Assembly (NCBI GenBank): GCA_001574975.1
Contig: KQ965733.1
Location: 747,012-811,011, forward strand
Source of the DNA: Gonapodya prolifera JEL478
Lineage: Eukaryota; Monoblepharomycota; Monoblepharidomycetes; Monoblepharidales; Gonapodyaceae
DNA length: 64,000 nucleotides
Reading direction: 5' to 3'
Shown here: one piece after another, positions 31,431 through 43,225 of the stretch
How positions within the stretch are numbered: the stretch's first letter is position 1
Layout: every line of letters starts with the position of its first letter
Made by a program: the position numbers and the translations under genes
Notes under the pieces: model-generated
Database searches by the model: none
What the model was told of the DNA's origin: nothing
Seen by the model: only the letters and a program-made list of their open reading frames with translations

Positions 31431-32366
31431 ATGAGCGAAGCACCAGGAAAGGCCCCCATCACGTGGGATGTTATCAAAGCGCACAACACGCGGAAGCAAT
31501 GCTGGATGGTGATTCACAAGGTTGGTTTGCAGAAGGATGGTGCCTTGGTTGGAAACCATGATCGGGAGCGAGGGATGTTGGAATCGCGGCTACAGACCGT
31601 CAAGGGATAATACTCATATCATCATTTCCCCGATTTTACTCCCATCGTGGTCGTGATCCTTGTGTTGCGTTGTTCCCAACCATTGTAGAAAGTATACGAT
31701 GTTTCGAAGTTCTTGGACGAGGTGAGCCATTTCTTTTCGAAACAAATCCGCTGCGATGCTAATGGTACCAATCACTAGCGTAAGTCTGAGGTCACTCCTC
31801 CTGGCTACCCAACGAAGCTGTGACACTTTTCCCTTTTGACATTATCAGACCCAGGAGGCGAAGAAGTACTCGTTGAAGTAGCAGGACAGGACGGTAAGTT
31901 GATGCTTACCACTTGGAACTTCGGGTGGGGTTCTCACATCGTGTCCAGCCACGGAGGCTTTCGACGAAGGTAACTTCAGTAAACGCGGAGTACGTTTTCC
32001 CCTAACTTACCGAGCTGGGTGCCATATCTCTGGAATTCTAAGTGGGACACTCGAAAGACGCGATTGAAATGGTACGTCAACCACCTATTCCTTCTCTTAA
32101 TTAGGATTGTTGCTGACAAAACGCCAAAGTTGGGGCCAATGTTCGTTGGGGATCTCGCTGTGGAAGCTGGCGTAGCGAAGGAGGACGAAAAAGTGGTGAA
32201 GGTTGTCAAAAAGCAGCAACCATTTGGAACTGCCATTGCCGACTGGGTCGCCGCGACAATCAACAGCGTCTCTGGCGCGTGGGAGAAAACACCGGAGCCA
32301 CTCAAATACGTGGTATATGGACTTGCTGTGTACGCAGTTTACTGGAAGAACACCAGAAAGCCATAA
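31431..32366 (+). CDS. CYB5: Cytochrome b5, tail-anchored, with a one-nucleotide exon
   Basis: Cytochrome b5 donates electrons to ER desaturases, hydroxylases and P450s. Exons read MSEAPGKAPITWDVIKAHN...MVIHK, then KVYDVSKFLDE (ends 31721), a single C at 31780, and PGGEEVLVEVAGQD from 31849. Then ATEAFDE, VGHSKDAIEM and LGPMFVGDLAV follow. The two heme-ligand histidines are in HPGG and VGHS. The first His codon (CAC) exists only if the lone C is spliced in; joining 31721 directly to 31849 gives a frameshift and stop. A linker and a C-terminal hydrophobic anchor (YVVYGLAVYAVYW) end the protein. A second cytochrome b5 gene lies at 43226. The promoter is shared with the MARVEL-like gene. Confidence 0.88.
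31780..31780 (+). other. Candidate single-nucleotide exon
   Basis: The C is flanked by aatcactag on the left and gtaagtctg on the right, so it has a full acceptor and donor on each side. A branch-like gctaat lies 20 bases upstream. The flanking introns would be 58 bases (31722-31779) and 68 bases (31781-31848), normal sizes here. It supplies the first base of the heme-binding His codon. Confidence 0.75.
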
Positions 32367-32704
32367 AGGATAGATTGCACTTAGAAACACCATTGACGGG
32401 TCAGTCCACTTAATGCCTGCACTGGCGCTTGTATTACAACAATATTAGATTACAACATAGTTGGAGATGTTTCAGACGTGGTCACAAGATCTCTCAGTGG
32501 TCGTCCCAATGTAGTCGCTGACAAGTACTGAAACCCTTCCACTTTCCCGTCTATTCGCATGTTACATGTCGCTCTGATGTACAAAGGCAAAGACTTCGAC
32601 TGTATCAATTTCTTCAATTCATTGCGGAAGATTTTATGGCGAGGCAGGACACTCGTGCGCACCGTTGAATTCAATGCTTACGCCAGCATTCGCTCCACTC
32701 TTTT
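32367..32704. other. 3' region between cytochrome b5 and receptor genes
   Basis: This convergent space holds a minus-strand frame (32450-32674) and another (about 32640-32850) with SASAAGAKSSTASGVGIKKQ, which could be an alternative receptor tail if an extra intron exists. Neither can be joined with confidence. Confidence 0.35.
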
Positions 32705-35352
32705 TCACTCGAATGTGCTCCGTGGTCTTGCTTTTCTCCTGCTGTTTCTTGATCCCCACACCCGAGGCCGTTGAGCTCTTCGCACCTGCAGCGCTTGCGG
32801 AGAAGTTGAACTCGTCTGATGCACCGTTCTTGGTTGGAAGGCCTTATGGATTCTTGGAATATACAGAGTCACGATTAAAGCCCTGTGAGACAAACGCTTG
32901 AAGTAAGTTCGGAGGCTACGACGCAATGCGGGGCATAATACTCACAGAACCATACTCATCTGGAACGCCGCCCGAATCCAGAACTGGAACTCTTGCGTCG
33001 GAGTCGCGACGCTCATTAGCAGCCACACAACCCCAAGGAACATGACGTTGACGAATCCAATACCGATCTCACGCGATTCATCGAAGCGATCGTAGGAACG
33101 GCGACTGAGCCAGGCAAGGGACAAGCCCGCCAGAAGCAAAAGGATGTTGTACGCGATTAGAGCCCAGAAGAACCCGTCGTTCACAGCGGTGCTTTTACTC
33201 CTGCATATTTGGGTGCGAATACCGCTCTCCAAAGTCGTCTTGATAAACACGGGTGGGCCAACGGCAATCCAGACAATGGCAAGGCAGAGCTCGATCGAGG
33301 TGATTCCCGCCACGACACCAAAGAGAGCAGGTGTTCTCAAATTGAGCTTGTTCACGCCCACACTCTCAAAGACGGTCCAGATGCGGAACAGCTTTGCCAC
33401 ACACGGCCCAAATGAGTCCCGATCCGATCATGAGAAGAAACAGAACGGTGGCGCTCATGGGGAGATCCATTGCGACAATCGACGGCTGAGTGCGCAGTAA
33501 CCAGAGCATGAACATCAAAGCGAGACAGAGGAATTGGAGGAGCGCGTTGATAACGACGCAAAAGCGTCACCCTGATGTACGGTACCAAAATAAGCAGGTG
33601 GACGACTCACATTCGGCGAGGCTGTTCGGGAAGTTTCTGGGTAGGAATAAGGCGCCTGACAGAGCTTCCCACTGAGCGCGGGATTCGTTGGGTCTTGGAG
33701 GGGTTACATTTCGAAGTCATGTCAGCACGGATGCTGTTTGAACCCAGACGTTACACAACACCAACAACCCCCACCTGAAGCGACATATAAGGCGACACAT
33801 CTCCCCCCCTGCTCTTAACAAACAGCTGCATATGGCTCTTTGAACAAAGCGAATGTGCGCCATGGCGGCACCCTTCTTCTGCGATGTCGTCGGGATCGAC
33901 AACCCATACTTCCACTAAACGCCGCGCGGGTTCTTCATCATGGCGATGTTCAGCCGGTTCGTGCTGAAGTTGGCCACGGTGCTGAAGTCGAAGCCGTGCG
34001 GGTAAAGCTTGGTGTGCCAGCCGTTGCCCCACAAGACTTCGCCCTACTGGGTTAATGAGGTTGAGTGAGTGCGGGAGGACGGTGGAAGGCGGTTGTTGGG
34101 ATACGAGTACTCACGGATCCGTCGGTCCAGTGAAGCACTTTGTTGTCCGCCAGCATGTTCTTGTAGTCGGGGTAGGTCAAGTTTCCGGTGTACGGCGAAA
34201 TGCGGCGGTTCGGGTGAAGCCACATGTCTGTCATGGTATCGATTTGAGAGTTTTGAGAGTTTTAATGGCAGGTGGTCACATCACAATCTCGCGGTCTTGA
34301 AACGTACCGGTCCAAAACTTGACAGCTCCCCTGAACTCGGGACTCTTCATTGCGTATTGGAACGTGGACGTGGCTACTTGCGCTTTCCAACTGAGGAACG
34401 GCTGCAGCGGGGTGTGGGAAAGAATCGGGAGGAATCAGTGACCCCTTCAAACAGCAAGCAGTAAGGGTTCACAAAATCGCCTGCGATAACTTAAGTGAGA
34501 ACCACTGAATAGACGTCCAATCCGTTGAATTGTAAGGAGCGACAAAGCCCCAGTAATTGAGGTTATCTTGCGCCTTGGCGAAGGCTTGAATTGTGAGCGA
34601 GTTCTGCACGAGCTCCTCCCATCTGTCGGGCGCGGTTGTTTTGTTGAGGTACTTTTTGTACCAGTCGCCGCCTGGTGATTGTGTGGTGGGGCAATTTTGA
34701 TACGAACAGTGGAGGAAGAGAGATTCGGTCAGTGGAAAAATAGAGAGAGATTCGATCAGTGGGAAATTCCTTCCAATCGCCACGTCACAAATGCGGAGAT
34801 TACGTACGGTAGAAGAAAGGCCTTAAGCCTAAGTTGATTGGCAGTGCCCACCACTCGTTTGCAAGAAAGTACGCAAAGAAAGAAGCGCGCGTGATGTCCT
34901 TGGTGATGTCGCCGTCGGGTCTCCATGTGGCCCAGTCGTTGAGGTACGAGGTCTGCGGGATGATGGACCTGGCTTGCCGACGGTGCCGCCGACCACGATG
35001 ACGTCCTGAGAATTCATGAACATGTTAGGATTACTGGAAATATAAACCCCAGCACGACGCAAGATCGATGACTACGTACAGGGAATCTTCCGCCTCGACT
35101 CGCATCGCCGACTTTGATGAAAGTCGCAATGTCGGCCCAGGATGCGTTGACGATATCGATCGCCCACCGTCCAGCATAGGTCCTGTTGAATTCCGCCGCG
35201 GCGGTCATGAACGCCCATGTAGTGTCGTTGAACGTGGGCATGTTGGTGACGAGCGGTTGGTAGACTGAGATGATGTCGAGGGCGGATGCAGGCATGAGTG
35301 CCCCGCCGAAGAGGAGGAGGGCGATCGCAGACACCGCCGAGTGTGCGAGCAT
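32705..35352 (-). CDS. Class C GPCR-like receptor with solute-binding ectodomain
   Basis: Class C receptors sense small ligands through a large extracellular domain and signal through seven TMs. A signal peptide (MLAHSAVSAIALLLFGGALM, 35352) is followed by DIISVYQPLV, EFNRTYAGRWAIDIVNASW, IIPQTSYLNDWATWRPDGDI and SFFAYFLANEWWALPINLG. DWYKKYLNKTTAPDRWEELV, WGFVAPYNSTDW, WHTKLYPHGFDF and MMKNPRGV follow, a pattern of bacterial extracellular solute-binding domains. Many N-glycosylation sites (NDT, NRT, NAS, NKT, NST, NFS) fit secretion. Membrane segments include VVINALLQFLCLALMFMLWL, MSATVLFLLMIGSGLIWAV, AGITSIELCLAIVWIAVGP, FFWALIAYNILLLLAGLSL, IGFVNVMFLGVVWLLMSV and ALIVTLYIPRIHKAF. FRIWTVFESVGVNKL resembles the third TM/loop of 7tm_3. 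The tail end is uncertain. Many introns. Confidence 0.78.
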
Positions 35353-35923
35353 TGAGCGGGAGATGCGAGATAGGATGGATGCAAGGCGGGACTTGTGGGC
35401 TTTACAGGCGGGCCAGGCAGCAGCCAGAGCCAGATTCGCCATGCAAGCACCGTCTACGCATGGGAAGACCCTGGATGGCGAAGGATGCTTCGCTGTAACA
35501 CGGTTTGCATTCGTTGCTTTCACAAGTAACAGGCTAGCACGAGTTTATGTAAACTACCGTGGTCGCACTCACAAGAGTGCGTCCCCCCCGCACTCCACCT
35601 TTGGCGCACAACCCGAGTGGGGTGCAACCGCCTGTAAGATATGACGTGGGTAGTACTGAATTATAAAATTAAATTTGATTTTATTTATTTCATTTTCCAA
35701 AATGACGTCGTTGCTGGAGGAAGGGATTCGATCGCATACCCCACTCCTTGACTCCTCCTCCTCATGCGCTTCTTCTACAAATTCAATCAACGGTATTTCG
35801 AGCGATCCCAGGTTCACCGCTGCGGGTCCGCGTTCACACGGGTGTGCCGGGTCGGCAGCCGCCTAAACTAATAGTCCGTTACTTTCCCCATCGGAAGCAC
35901 CAACGCACGCTGCACGCGCAAAC
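35353..35923. promoter_or_regulatory. Divergent 5' region of receptor (-) and SDR (+)
   Basis: The 571 bases contain the 5' ends of both genes. An AT-rich patch (about 35658-35700, attataaaattaaatttgattttattt) could include a TATA-like element. No conserved protein segment was found; frames here are short and overlapping. Confidence 0.4.
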
Positions 35924-37578
35924 ATGGCGATCGACGAACTCGCTCGTTTTTCTCGTGCGTGGCCGCTCTTCTTCGCCCGCCGCTCTACGTCCGCTCACCG
36001 CGTCGCCTTCCAGAGGTCTTTCGCCCCGGTGCACTCGCTGTCATTCTGGGATCGGCAAGCGGCATTGGACGCGAGGTACGTACGAATTCATTCGATCGCA
36101 TCTGTCTGGGGAGTTTCTTCACGTGTCATGTCTCGTATTCCCAAACTGCCACCTCAGGCAGCCAAGCGATTCGCCTCGCTCGGCATGAAAGTTGCCATGG
36201 GCGACAACGAAGCTGCAGAGCTGCAGGCGTCCGCAGACAACATCCGCAAACTGTACAACTGCGGCGAATCCGTCTTTGCCCAACCGGTCGATGTCACATC
36301 GCCCGACTCCATCGCAACCTTCCACGGCAGCGTCAAGAAGGCCTTTGGTGACGTCCCAGTCAATGTTCTCATGTGCAACGCGGGGACCGGTGTGGGAACT
36401 GTACGGAGTGCCTTTTTTTTTCGTCCCAAGGTTGCTTGTGATGCTAATGTCAAGTCGGGACGGTCGACTTTTAGGGTGCTCTCGGCGAGCGCGCAAAGTG
36501 GGACAAGACTCTCGCAGTCAACATGTGGGGCGTCATTAACGGGTGCGTGGAAGAATCGGGTCGCGGGGGCTGGAGGGGTGGGCGTCGAGCGCAGCGAGAC
36601 TCGAGGCCATGGCGCGGAGCGCGTATGATCCGTTCGCGGAGCGAGTTCGGATCGCACAGTACTGACCCTCATGTGTGACCGCTCTCCACCAGGTGCCAAG
36701 AATTCGTTCCTGACATGATCAAGGTATGTAAGCCGTTTCAGCGCAACCCACGTCCCCACAAACTGACATTCTAACGTTTCTAGTCCGGCGCTCCGGGATA
36801 CGTGTGGGTATCATGGTCTTGTTCGAAAGAAGAAGAACACGTTCGATAACGGGGAAAATGTTTCTTAGTGTCAACACGGGCTCAAAGCAAGGCATCACGT
36901 GCCCGCCGGGGAACCTCTCGTACAATGTCTCCAAAGCCGCCGTGAAAGGTATGTCCCTCACGTGTCCTGTTCCCCCTCCCCCTTTTCACTCACGCGTCCC
37001 TCCTTCGACCTGTCGGTGTTCCCACTCACGGCGGCTCACCCCTGCACGATCCCACCTCCACTCACTTCTGCCCGCAGTCTTCACCGAAGGCCTCGCCCAC
37101 GAACTCCGCACCGCCCCCACCAACGCCGACGGCAAACTCACGGCGGCGCTTCTGGTACCGGGGTGGGTGAACACTGGGATCAGCTTCAAGACCGCGCGGG
37201 ACCTCAAGGGCGCCGAGTTCGACCCGGCCAAACATGTCCACTCGTGGGAGGAGAAGCCCGCCGCGGGCGCATGGATGCCCGATAAGCTCGTGGATTATTT
37301 CTTGGAGAGGTTGAAGAAGGGCGATTTCTACATCATTTGCCCTGATAATGAAGTCACGGAGGAAACGGATAAGAAGAGGGTCATGTGGGCCGCGGGCGAC
37401 GTGGCATATAATCGCGCGGTGAGTGTTCCTTGTTCCTACGTGTGCGGGCTCGGTGACGGCGACGCCTTGGTACTCAAGCTTTTTTTTGTGTTTGGTGCAG
37501 CCCTTGTCGCGGTGGGATGCCCGGTATGCAGAGTCGTTCAAGGAGTATATGGCCAAGGACGGGTACGAACAGTCCTAA
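35924..37578 (+). CDS. Short-chain dehydrogenase/reductase
   Basis: SDR enzymes reduce or oxidise carbonyl/alcohol groups with NAD(P). Exon 1 (35924-35954, MAIDELARFS) joins to VFRPGALAVILGSASGIGRE: the TGxxxGIG nucleotide motif appears as GSASGIG. Next come FASLGMKVAMGDNEAAEL (the acidic GDN favours NAD), VDVTSPDSIATF, NVLMCNAGTGVGT (the NAG motif), WDKTLAVNMWGVINGC, VVNTGSKQGITCPPG and YNVSKAAVK, with the catalytic Ser and Tyr-x3-Lys. FTEGLAHELR, LLVPGWVNTGISF and a C-terminal extension to DARYAESFKEYMAKDGYEQS finish it. Substrate specificity cannot be told. The catalytic tetrad is complete. Six or seven short introns; stop TAA at 37576-37578. Confidence 0.88.
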
Positions 37579-37723
37579 AGGCAGATACAAATTTTAACGA
37601 GCAAGCTCCGTCGAGTTTTATCGCTGTAAAATTAGAGCCTGCAGGTTGCACGTTGGTTTGAAGTGACCAAAGCAGCACAAGCTCCCGGCAGGCACATTTG
37701 TGTTGCGAAACACGACGAGAATC

Positions 37724-40041
37724 ATGCCGAAACGAAGTGCTGACCGCGGATCGCCAAGTACAAAGCGTCAGAAAACAGACGACGGCGGCAAGGAAGCGGC
37801 ACGACTGTGCGTTGTGCCAAACGTGCGTTGATGTTGTTGTTACGAGGACTCGCGATCGGCGCACATCCCTCTCCATCTCACTCACCACAAACACATGTCC
37901 ACGCTCCAGGAAGTCCTTGTGGCCATTCTCGGCTGGGTCGCTCGCCCGCCGGACCTGTTCGCCTTCACCCTGTGCTCCCGCTCCTTCGCGGCTCTGGCAA
38001 TTCCGTTCCTGTGGAGACGCGTGTTCCTCGAGAACGGCGAGACGGTGAATTTGCTGTGTGGGCTGGATCGCACGGGGAGGAAAGAGAACAAGGACTGGAA
38101 TGGAGGGATGTTCGATTATTGGTGCGTTTGCCAGTGCTGCAGAGTCGGTGCTCGATTTTTCGTTCCACAGAGCAGCTTTTGCCCAACAGGCAGCACGTGC
38201 AAGAACTCGTCTTCGTCCGCAGCCCTCCGTCCGTACGAACGCCCAAGCCAATCACAAAGCACTCCATCCACAACATCGTCAACGTTATGTGGTCTCAAGA
38301 AGAGACCGAGAATGATGCTGATCCCGATCCCGCTCCTGATCCTGCGCCTGTCCCCGCCGACGAATCGCGCCGCCTTCCGCACTTCCGCACGTTGCGGTTC
38401 CTTTGGGGCCAGAACGAGATCGTGCAAAGAGCGCTCCGGGAATCCCCGCGCGTGTCGTTTGCGTCGGCTTTGAGCGCTCCAGAGTCGTCGTGGACCAGTT
38501 CGCCGCTGCTCACACCGGACCTTTTGGTCACGATCCTGGACACCATTGTTCCCCACAATATCACGGTCCTGGATTTGTCCGGTCTGTCACTCACGCGGCC
38601 ACTTCAACCCAAACAACTCCCTGCTCTTATTTCCCTGGTACCGCATCTCGTCGAACTGCACCAGCCGCACCACATTCTTTACTCCTCGTCGCTGGAGACG
38701 TTTCTGCGTGAAGTCGGTCCGAATCTGTCCGTCCTCACCCTGGACTTTCGAACGGCGTCCGGCGCGGTGAGACTGCCGAGCTGGGAAGCTTGGAAATCGA
38801 TGAAGCTCAAGGTTCTCACGCTTGCTACCGTGCGAGTTCTTGGGAGCAGCGAGCGAGCAGTCATCGGAAGGTACCTGTCTTCGCGAGGTGCCATGCTTGA
38901 GAAACTGTATTGGGCGGTGTGTGGCAGGTGGAGGACCAGTGGATTTTCTAATTGGCGATTCGATAACGCTATCATCAACGTTGGTGAAATCGAAGAGCAA
39001 AGGGCAGAAGAACCTATGGATCCGCAGTTGCTCAGTCTCCACCTTTCCTATCCTGCGATTTGGTGTGACGAGGACTTCCACCGCCTTCTGATCGAAACCA
39101 AAACCAATCCACGCCACGCGCGCTTGACGGAGCTGATTGTCAGGGGGGAGTTGGTGGAAGACGTGTATGGAACCGAACGACCTTACGCGAAATATGCGCT
39201 GATGGAGTACATCCGGCATCTCTCACCCAATGCTTTGGATGAGAGTGAGCCCCCTACCGCTGAAATAAGTGGTAGCTCATCTGTTTTGGGTGTGCCGGAC
39301 GCTCCTCTTCCTTCCGTCTCGTCAACAAACAACAAGAAAGGGCGTAAATGGGGAGAACAGGACTACGTGCCACCATGGGATCTCGAACTTGAGTTGAACG
39401 ACCCGTCCGACGTGGTCACTTTGCTGCCAGCTCCCAATGTCGAGGAGGTGTCCCGCCCAGCACTCCCGCAATTTCAACACCGGGCATATCCATACCCGCG
39501 CAATCCGCTTTGCCACGTTTTGCATCCCCTGAAACGCCTCGAGCTCTCGGGCGTGCGCACCCTTTCTGAAGATGATGTCGTCATCATTGTAAGCTGGTTA
39601 GGCGCGCAACTTAAAGTGGTACACATAGCCGTCGACAACTCCATTATTCCTCCGGGTTCCTCCTCCCTTCCTCCGCCGCACTGGCCGACGTTGGTGCGCC
39701 ACTTTGTCAACAACTGCAAGCGGCTCACAAGCTGCGCCCTTGGTGTCCTAATGCCGTCCAACATGGGCGTAGGGGACTATACCAAAGTTTATGAGGAAGC
39801 GCACTGGGATATTGGACTCTCGTCCTCTGATCTAAGTGAGGAGGAGGAGGAAGGTATCGAATCACACTTGGTGAAGACTCTCGCAAGCGGATGCATAGAT
39901 CTGGAAATGTTGCGATATCCAGTTGTCAAAGGCAAAGATCCTTATCCCCACCATGACAAAGACAGTGGAGAGGGAGTTGATTTCTGGAGTCGTCTGGAAC
40001 GAACTTGGGACTCCCCTAAACTGTCTCACTTTCGAAAATGA
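37724..40041 (+). CDS. F-box protein, long leucine-rich C-terminal part
   Basis: F-box proteins select targets for SCF ubiquitin ligases. The ATG at 37724 begins MPKRSADRGSPSTKRQKTDD, a basic possible nuclear signal. The exon ends VVPN and joins in phase to EVLVAILGWVARPPDLFAF, TLCSRSFAALAIPFLWRRV, a good F-box. After a short intron within a Trp codon (TG|G), a single large exon to 40041 holds an acidic linker and leucine-rich segments (ITVLDLSGLSLTRPLQPKQL; LSVLTLDFRTASG; LKVLTLATVRVLG; LKRLELSGVRTLSEDDVVII). These resemble irregular LRR strands spaced through the chain. It also has a disordered insert (SSVLGVPDAPLPSVSSTNNK). The target is unknown. Confidence 0.82.
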
Positions 40042-40153
40042 CGTCGAATCCACTGACCTCCTTATTCTCAGCAACTCATCTTTTTGGACTGAGTCAACGA
40101 GTGGAAGCATAAATATATATCAAAATATGTACGGTACAATTCATTAGTTTTAG

Positions 40154-42468
40154 CTACTCATTGAGTATTCCGGTTTGTGTTCGACGGAGAGCAGCAAACG
40201 CTGCTGCGGAGCGGCTAGGGGATTTGGCACCGGTAATACTTACCGGTGCCGGTGGGGAAACGTCTTCCGACGTGTCTGTCTGTCCAATAAGGTTGTCCAA
40301 GTCTGGATTTGTGGGAATCTCCACCAAGTAGGCGTTATCCCCCGTGTCCTTCCGTTTTGCAGAAGGTTCTTCGACCACAATAAACTTTGCACTTCCTCTA
40401 CTCCGCGCACTGTTCGGATTTCGGTGAAGAAAGAATCAAGTCGGGCTGAACTCAATTGAATTCCCAAACTCTCACCTCGAACTGCTAGCTGTCCTTTGTC
40501 CCACTGATAATGGTTTTGCAGTTGAGACGGTGGACATGCGGCGACCATGCGGAGCTGATGGTTTTGGTGCCACAGAAAGCACGTACGGTAAGGTTGGGCG
40601 TCGATCTGCATTTCGTTTCGGCGGCGAATTACTGGGCGGGAAGACCGTCGTCTCATTCTGAACTTTGGACTCCATTGGCGAGGGAACAAACTGCGGTTGC
40701 GGTGGATGAGTGGGATGCTCTGCAGGAGCCGCAATGTCGTTATTGGAGTGGCCCGCGACAGGTTGAACCTCGAGCGCAGCTTCATCTTCATCCTCCTCAA
40801 TGTCAATGAGGCAATTCGCAACCACAACTGTGGTCTTGCCCTCGGCGTTTCTTCGTGCGAATTCGTCAAGGTCTTCGGCGCTCCAACCGCCCCAAGTCTC
40901 TCCTTCGGAAAGAACCCCTTCGTCCCGGAGTAGTGTTTGGTTCAAGTTCCAGAGTTGTTCGATGCTGAAATCGCGCCGCTCAATGCTAAAGACGGATGCA
41001 CGGTTTGGGGCCGCTCCCACTCACTACTCTCGCGGAACAAACGTCCGAATCCAAGGGTGGTATAAAGATTGGTAGGCAGACATCCTCTTTGTGGGATCGA
41101 ATTGCAGCAGGGACCGAACAAAATCTCGGGCCAAGGGAGATATGGGACGCCATTCTGGTCCGTCAAACCTGATAATGAGCCTTTGAAAAACAAGAGACGA
41201 GAACAAACAATTGCCGGCGTGCTCACGTTGGACCCGCTCGAAGGATATCAATGGAAGTGGCCAAACTCATGGGCTCCCCTTCGAAATCACCCATACCGAA
41301 AGGACCCTGCCGAGCAGAACCGGTGTTAAGATTCTTTGGTTACGAGAGAGACGTCCCCGTGCTCACATATCCGACGAGAAGGCAGTATGTAACCACCCCG
41401 AGGCTCCAGCAGTCAGCTTCTACTCCGTATTTTCGGGGGCCACTCGTGTTGGCAATCTCTGTGAGGAAGGTGAAAAGCTCCTCACGGGGGCGAGAGTTCG
41501 ATAAAGGACTCACCTGGGGCAATGTATATTGGAGTTCCGACGACCGTTGATAGTGAGTGAGCGTTCTCTTGCTCCAAAATACCGGCCAGGCCAAAGTCCA
41601 CTAAGAGGAGGTCACTCGTCGAACTCGAGTTCCTGAAGAGCAGATTTTCGGTCTCAAATTATTCAAAGTTAATTGACTGAATTCCACAATAGACGCTTTG
41701 GAGAGAGTACCTTGATGTCCCTGTGAACAATTCCGTGTTTGTGTAGATAAGCAACCACATTGCAAAGGGTTGCTGCAATCGTCGCAGCATCCCCTTCCTG
41801 TCTCATTCCAGGGTGAGATACTTTTGTTCTTGAAGCCCCTGCAGTGGTCGAGTATCACTTACAGTGTAAGATCCCTTCTCGACGATTTTCTCAAAGAGTT
41901 CTCCACCAGTAGCCAGCTCACTGACCATAACAATGGAGGTCCTGTCTTCCCACCATTCCAGCAAGTTTGCAAGATTAGGGTGAGTGTGGCCGGACGACGT
42001 TATTTGCTCCAAGACGAAGATTTCCTTCAACCTGGGAGTCGACGATGTTGATATGAAATCGTGCTTCACGTTCAAGTGCCTCTTGTAGCAAATCTGGCCG
42101 CCGCACGCAAATATTCTTGAAGCACACAATGGCAGACGAGCAATCGTTAGTAACCCACTTTCAGAGCTACTTCAACACCAGTTTTGGCTGTAACACGTGG
42201 AGTAGCAGAAGTGAATCGGACCAATTTTCGGGCAACGTAGACAAAACTCACTGTCTAGCGCCCGATGGACTTCTCCCTTTTTAAGACAGATAAACGTTGG
42301 GCCATTCGAAATAGTACCGGGGGCGTTTTGTCTGGGAAGACAAACCTGGTTGCCTTTTCCCAAGAGTGACAGCCGTTTATACCGAGCCATCCTTGTTTGC
42401 GCTTCATTAACTCCGCCATCCTTCTTCGGTTTCTTGTTTCCACCGAAGACCTTATCAAGAAACCCCAT
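40154..42468 (-). CDS. CaMK-family Ser/Thr protein kinase
   Basis: This phosphorylates Ser/Thr, probably under calcium/calmodulin or upstream-kinase control. The minus-strand start MGFLDKVFGGNKKPKKDGG has Gly2 and a following basic cluster, suiting N-myristoylation. RYKRLSLLGKG begins the P-loop. FEKIVEKGSYT, LCNVVAYLHKHGIVHRDIK (catalytic HRD loop), ENLLFRNSSS, LLLVDFGLAGILEQENA (DFG) and STVVGTPIYIAP follow. GVVTYCLLVGY, WRPISPLARDFVRSLLQFDP, TKRMSAYQSLYHPWI close the kinase domain. A tail of about 270 residues (DFSIEQLWNLNQTLL; acidic DIEEDEDEAALE; Ser/Pro-rich) ends ALRRTQTGILNE. Activation and catalytic motifs are intact. Closest in pattern to fungal CMK/CaMKI; the calmodulin site is not obvious. 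Confidence 0.87.
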
Positions 42469-43225
42469 GTGAATCTGGGGATGACCAAAGGGAACGGCTG
42501 ACAGGTTCTCAGTGTCCTTTCATTTCCGGGTCCCATGAAACCGCGTCATGGCAGAGGAAGCAGCCATTGCGTGATGGACATGAACAACGTACTATTATAA
42601 CAGCGTTCGAAACTGAAAGGATGCCATCATCTTCAACCAATTGATACACTATCATTCTGCTCTACAAGGCCGCCTCGTGGCTAATTGGTCTCACCCAATG
42701 GAAGGTGAATCACTTGTGTTGGATCTGTCTCACAGCGGATCGTGTGACTCGGTATCGATGTCCGTCCAGAGAGTTCTGGGATTTTGGTATTCGTGTGACT
42801 TAATGTCGGCGTGCAGAGGGTGCTGGCCGGAGTCTGTCCTGTCACTTCATTTCAAACGGAGGGGCGTGAGAATGCCCATGTAAAACTACTATGGACCGTT
42901 CCGAGCCTTCCTGGACAAGGAAGGAAGGAACAATTATTGTTTGGCATTTCAGTTCCGGAAGTGCTACAACAGTACATGACTGTGTCCAATCACTACGGGT
43001 TCTGTTTCTACAACTCTAAGTGTTTGTGCTATGTCCCTATCCTGTGCCGCGTAACCCGGTTTCGGCCGGACGGATGGTAAGGTCGAGAATGGAATCAAAG
43101 CATTCAATTTAGCCTAAATAACTTGGTCGGCTAAATCTTTTTCACAACCAATCTTCCGACGTCACAAACCCCGAGACAGGGCACACAACACTCCCATCAT
43201 CCTTCAATATACCTATCCTACCAAG
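42469..43225. promoter_or_regulatory. Divergent 5' region of kinase (-) and cytochrome b5 (+)
   Basis: This 757-base interval contains both 5' ends. Frames on the plus strand (42641-42883 and 42811-43080) have no domain and a composition like random sequence. The pyrimidine-rich cctatcctaccaag just before the ATG at 43226 may be a start-site context. No other element was recognised. Confidence 0.4.

Noticed and set aside
42641-43080. Plus-strand frames between the kinase and second cytochrome b5 genes
   Set aside because: They have no domain, no splice partners and a composition like non-coding sequence; a divergent promoter region is the simpler reading.
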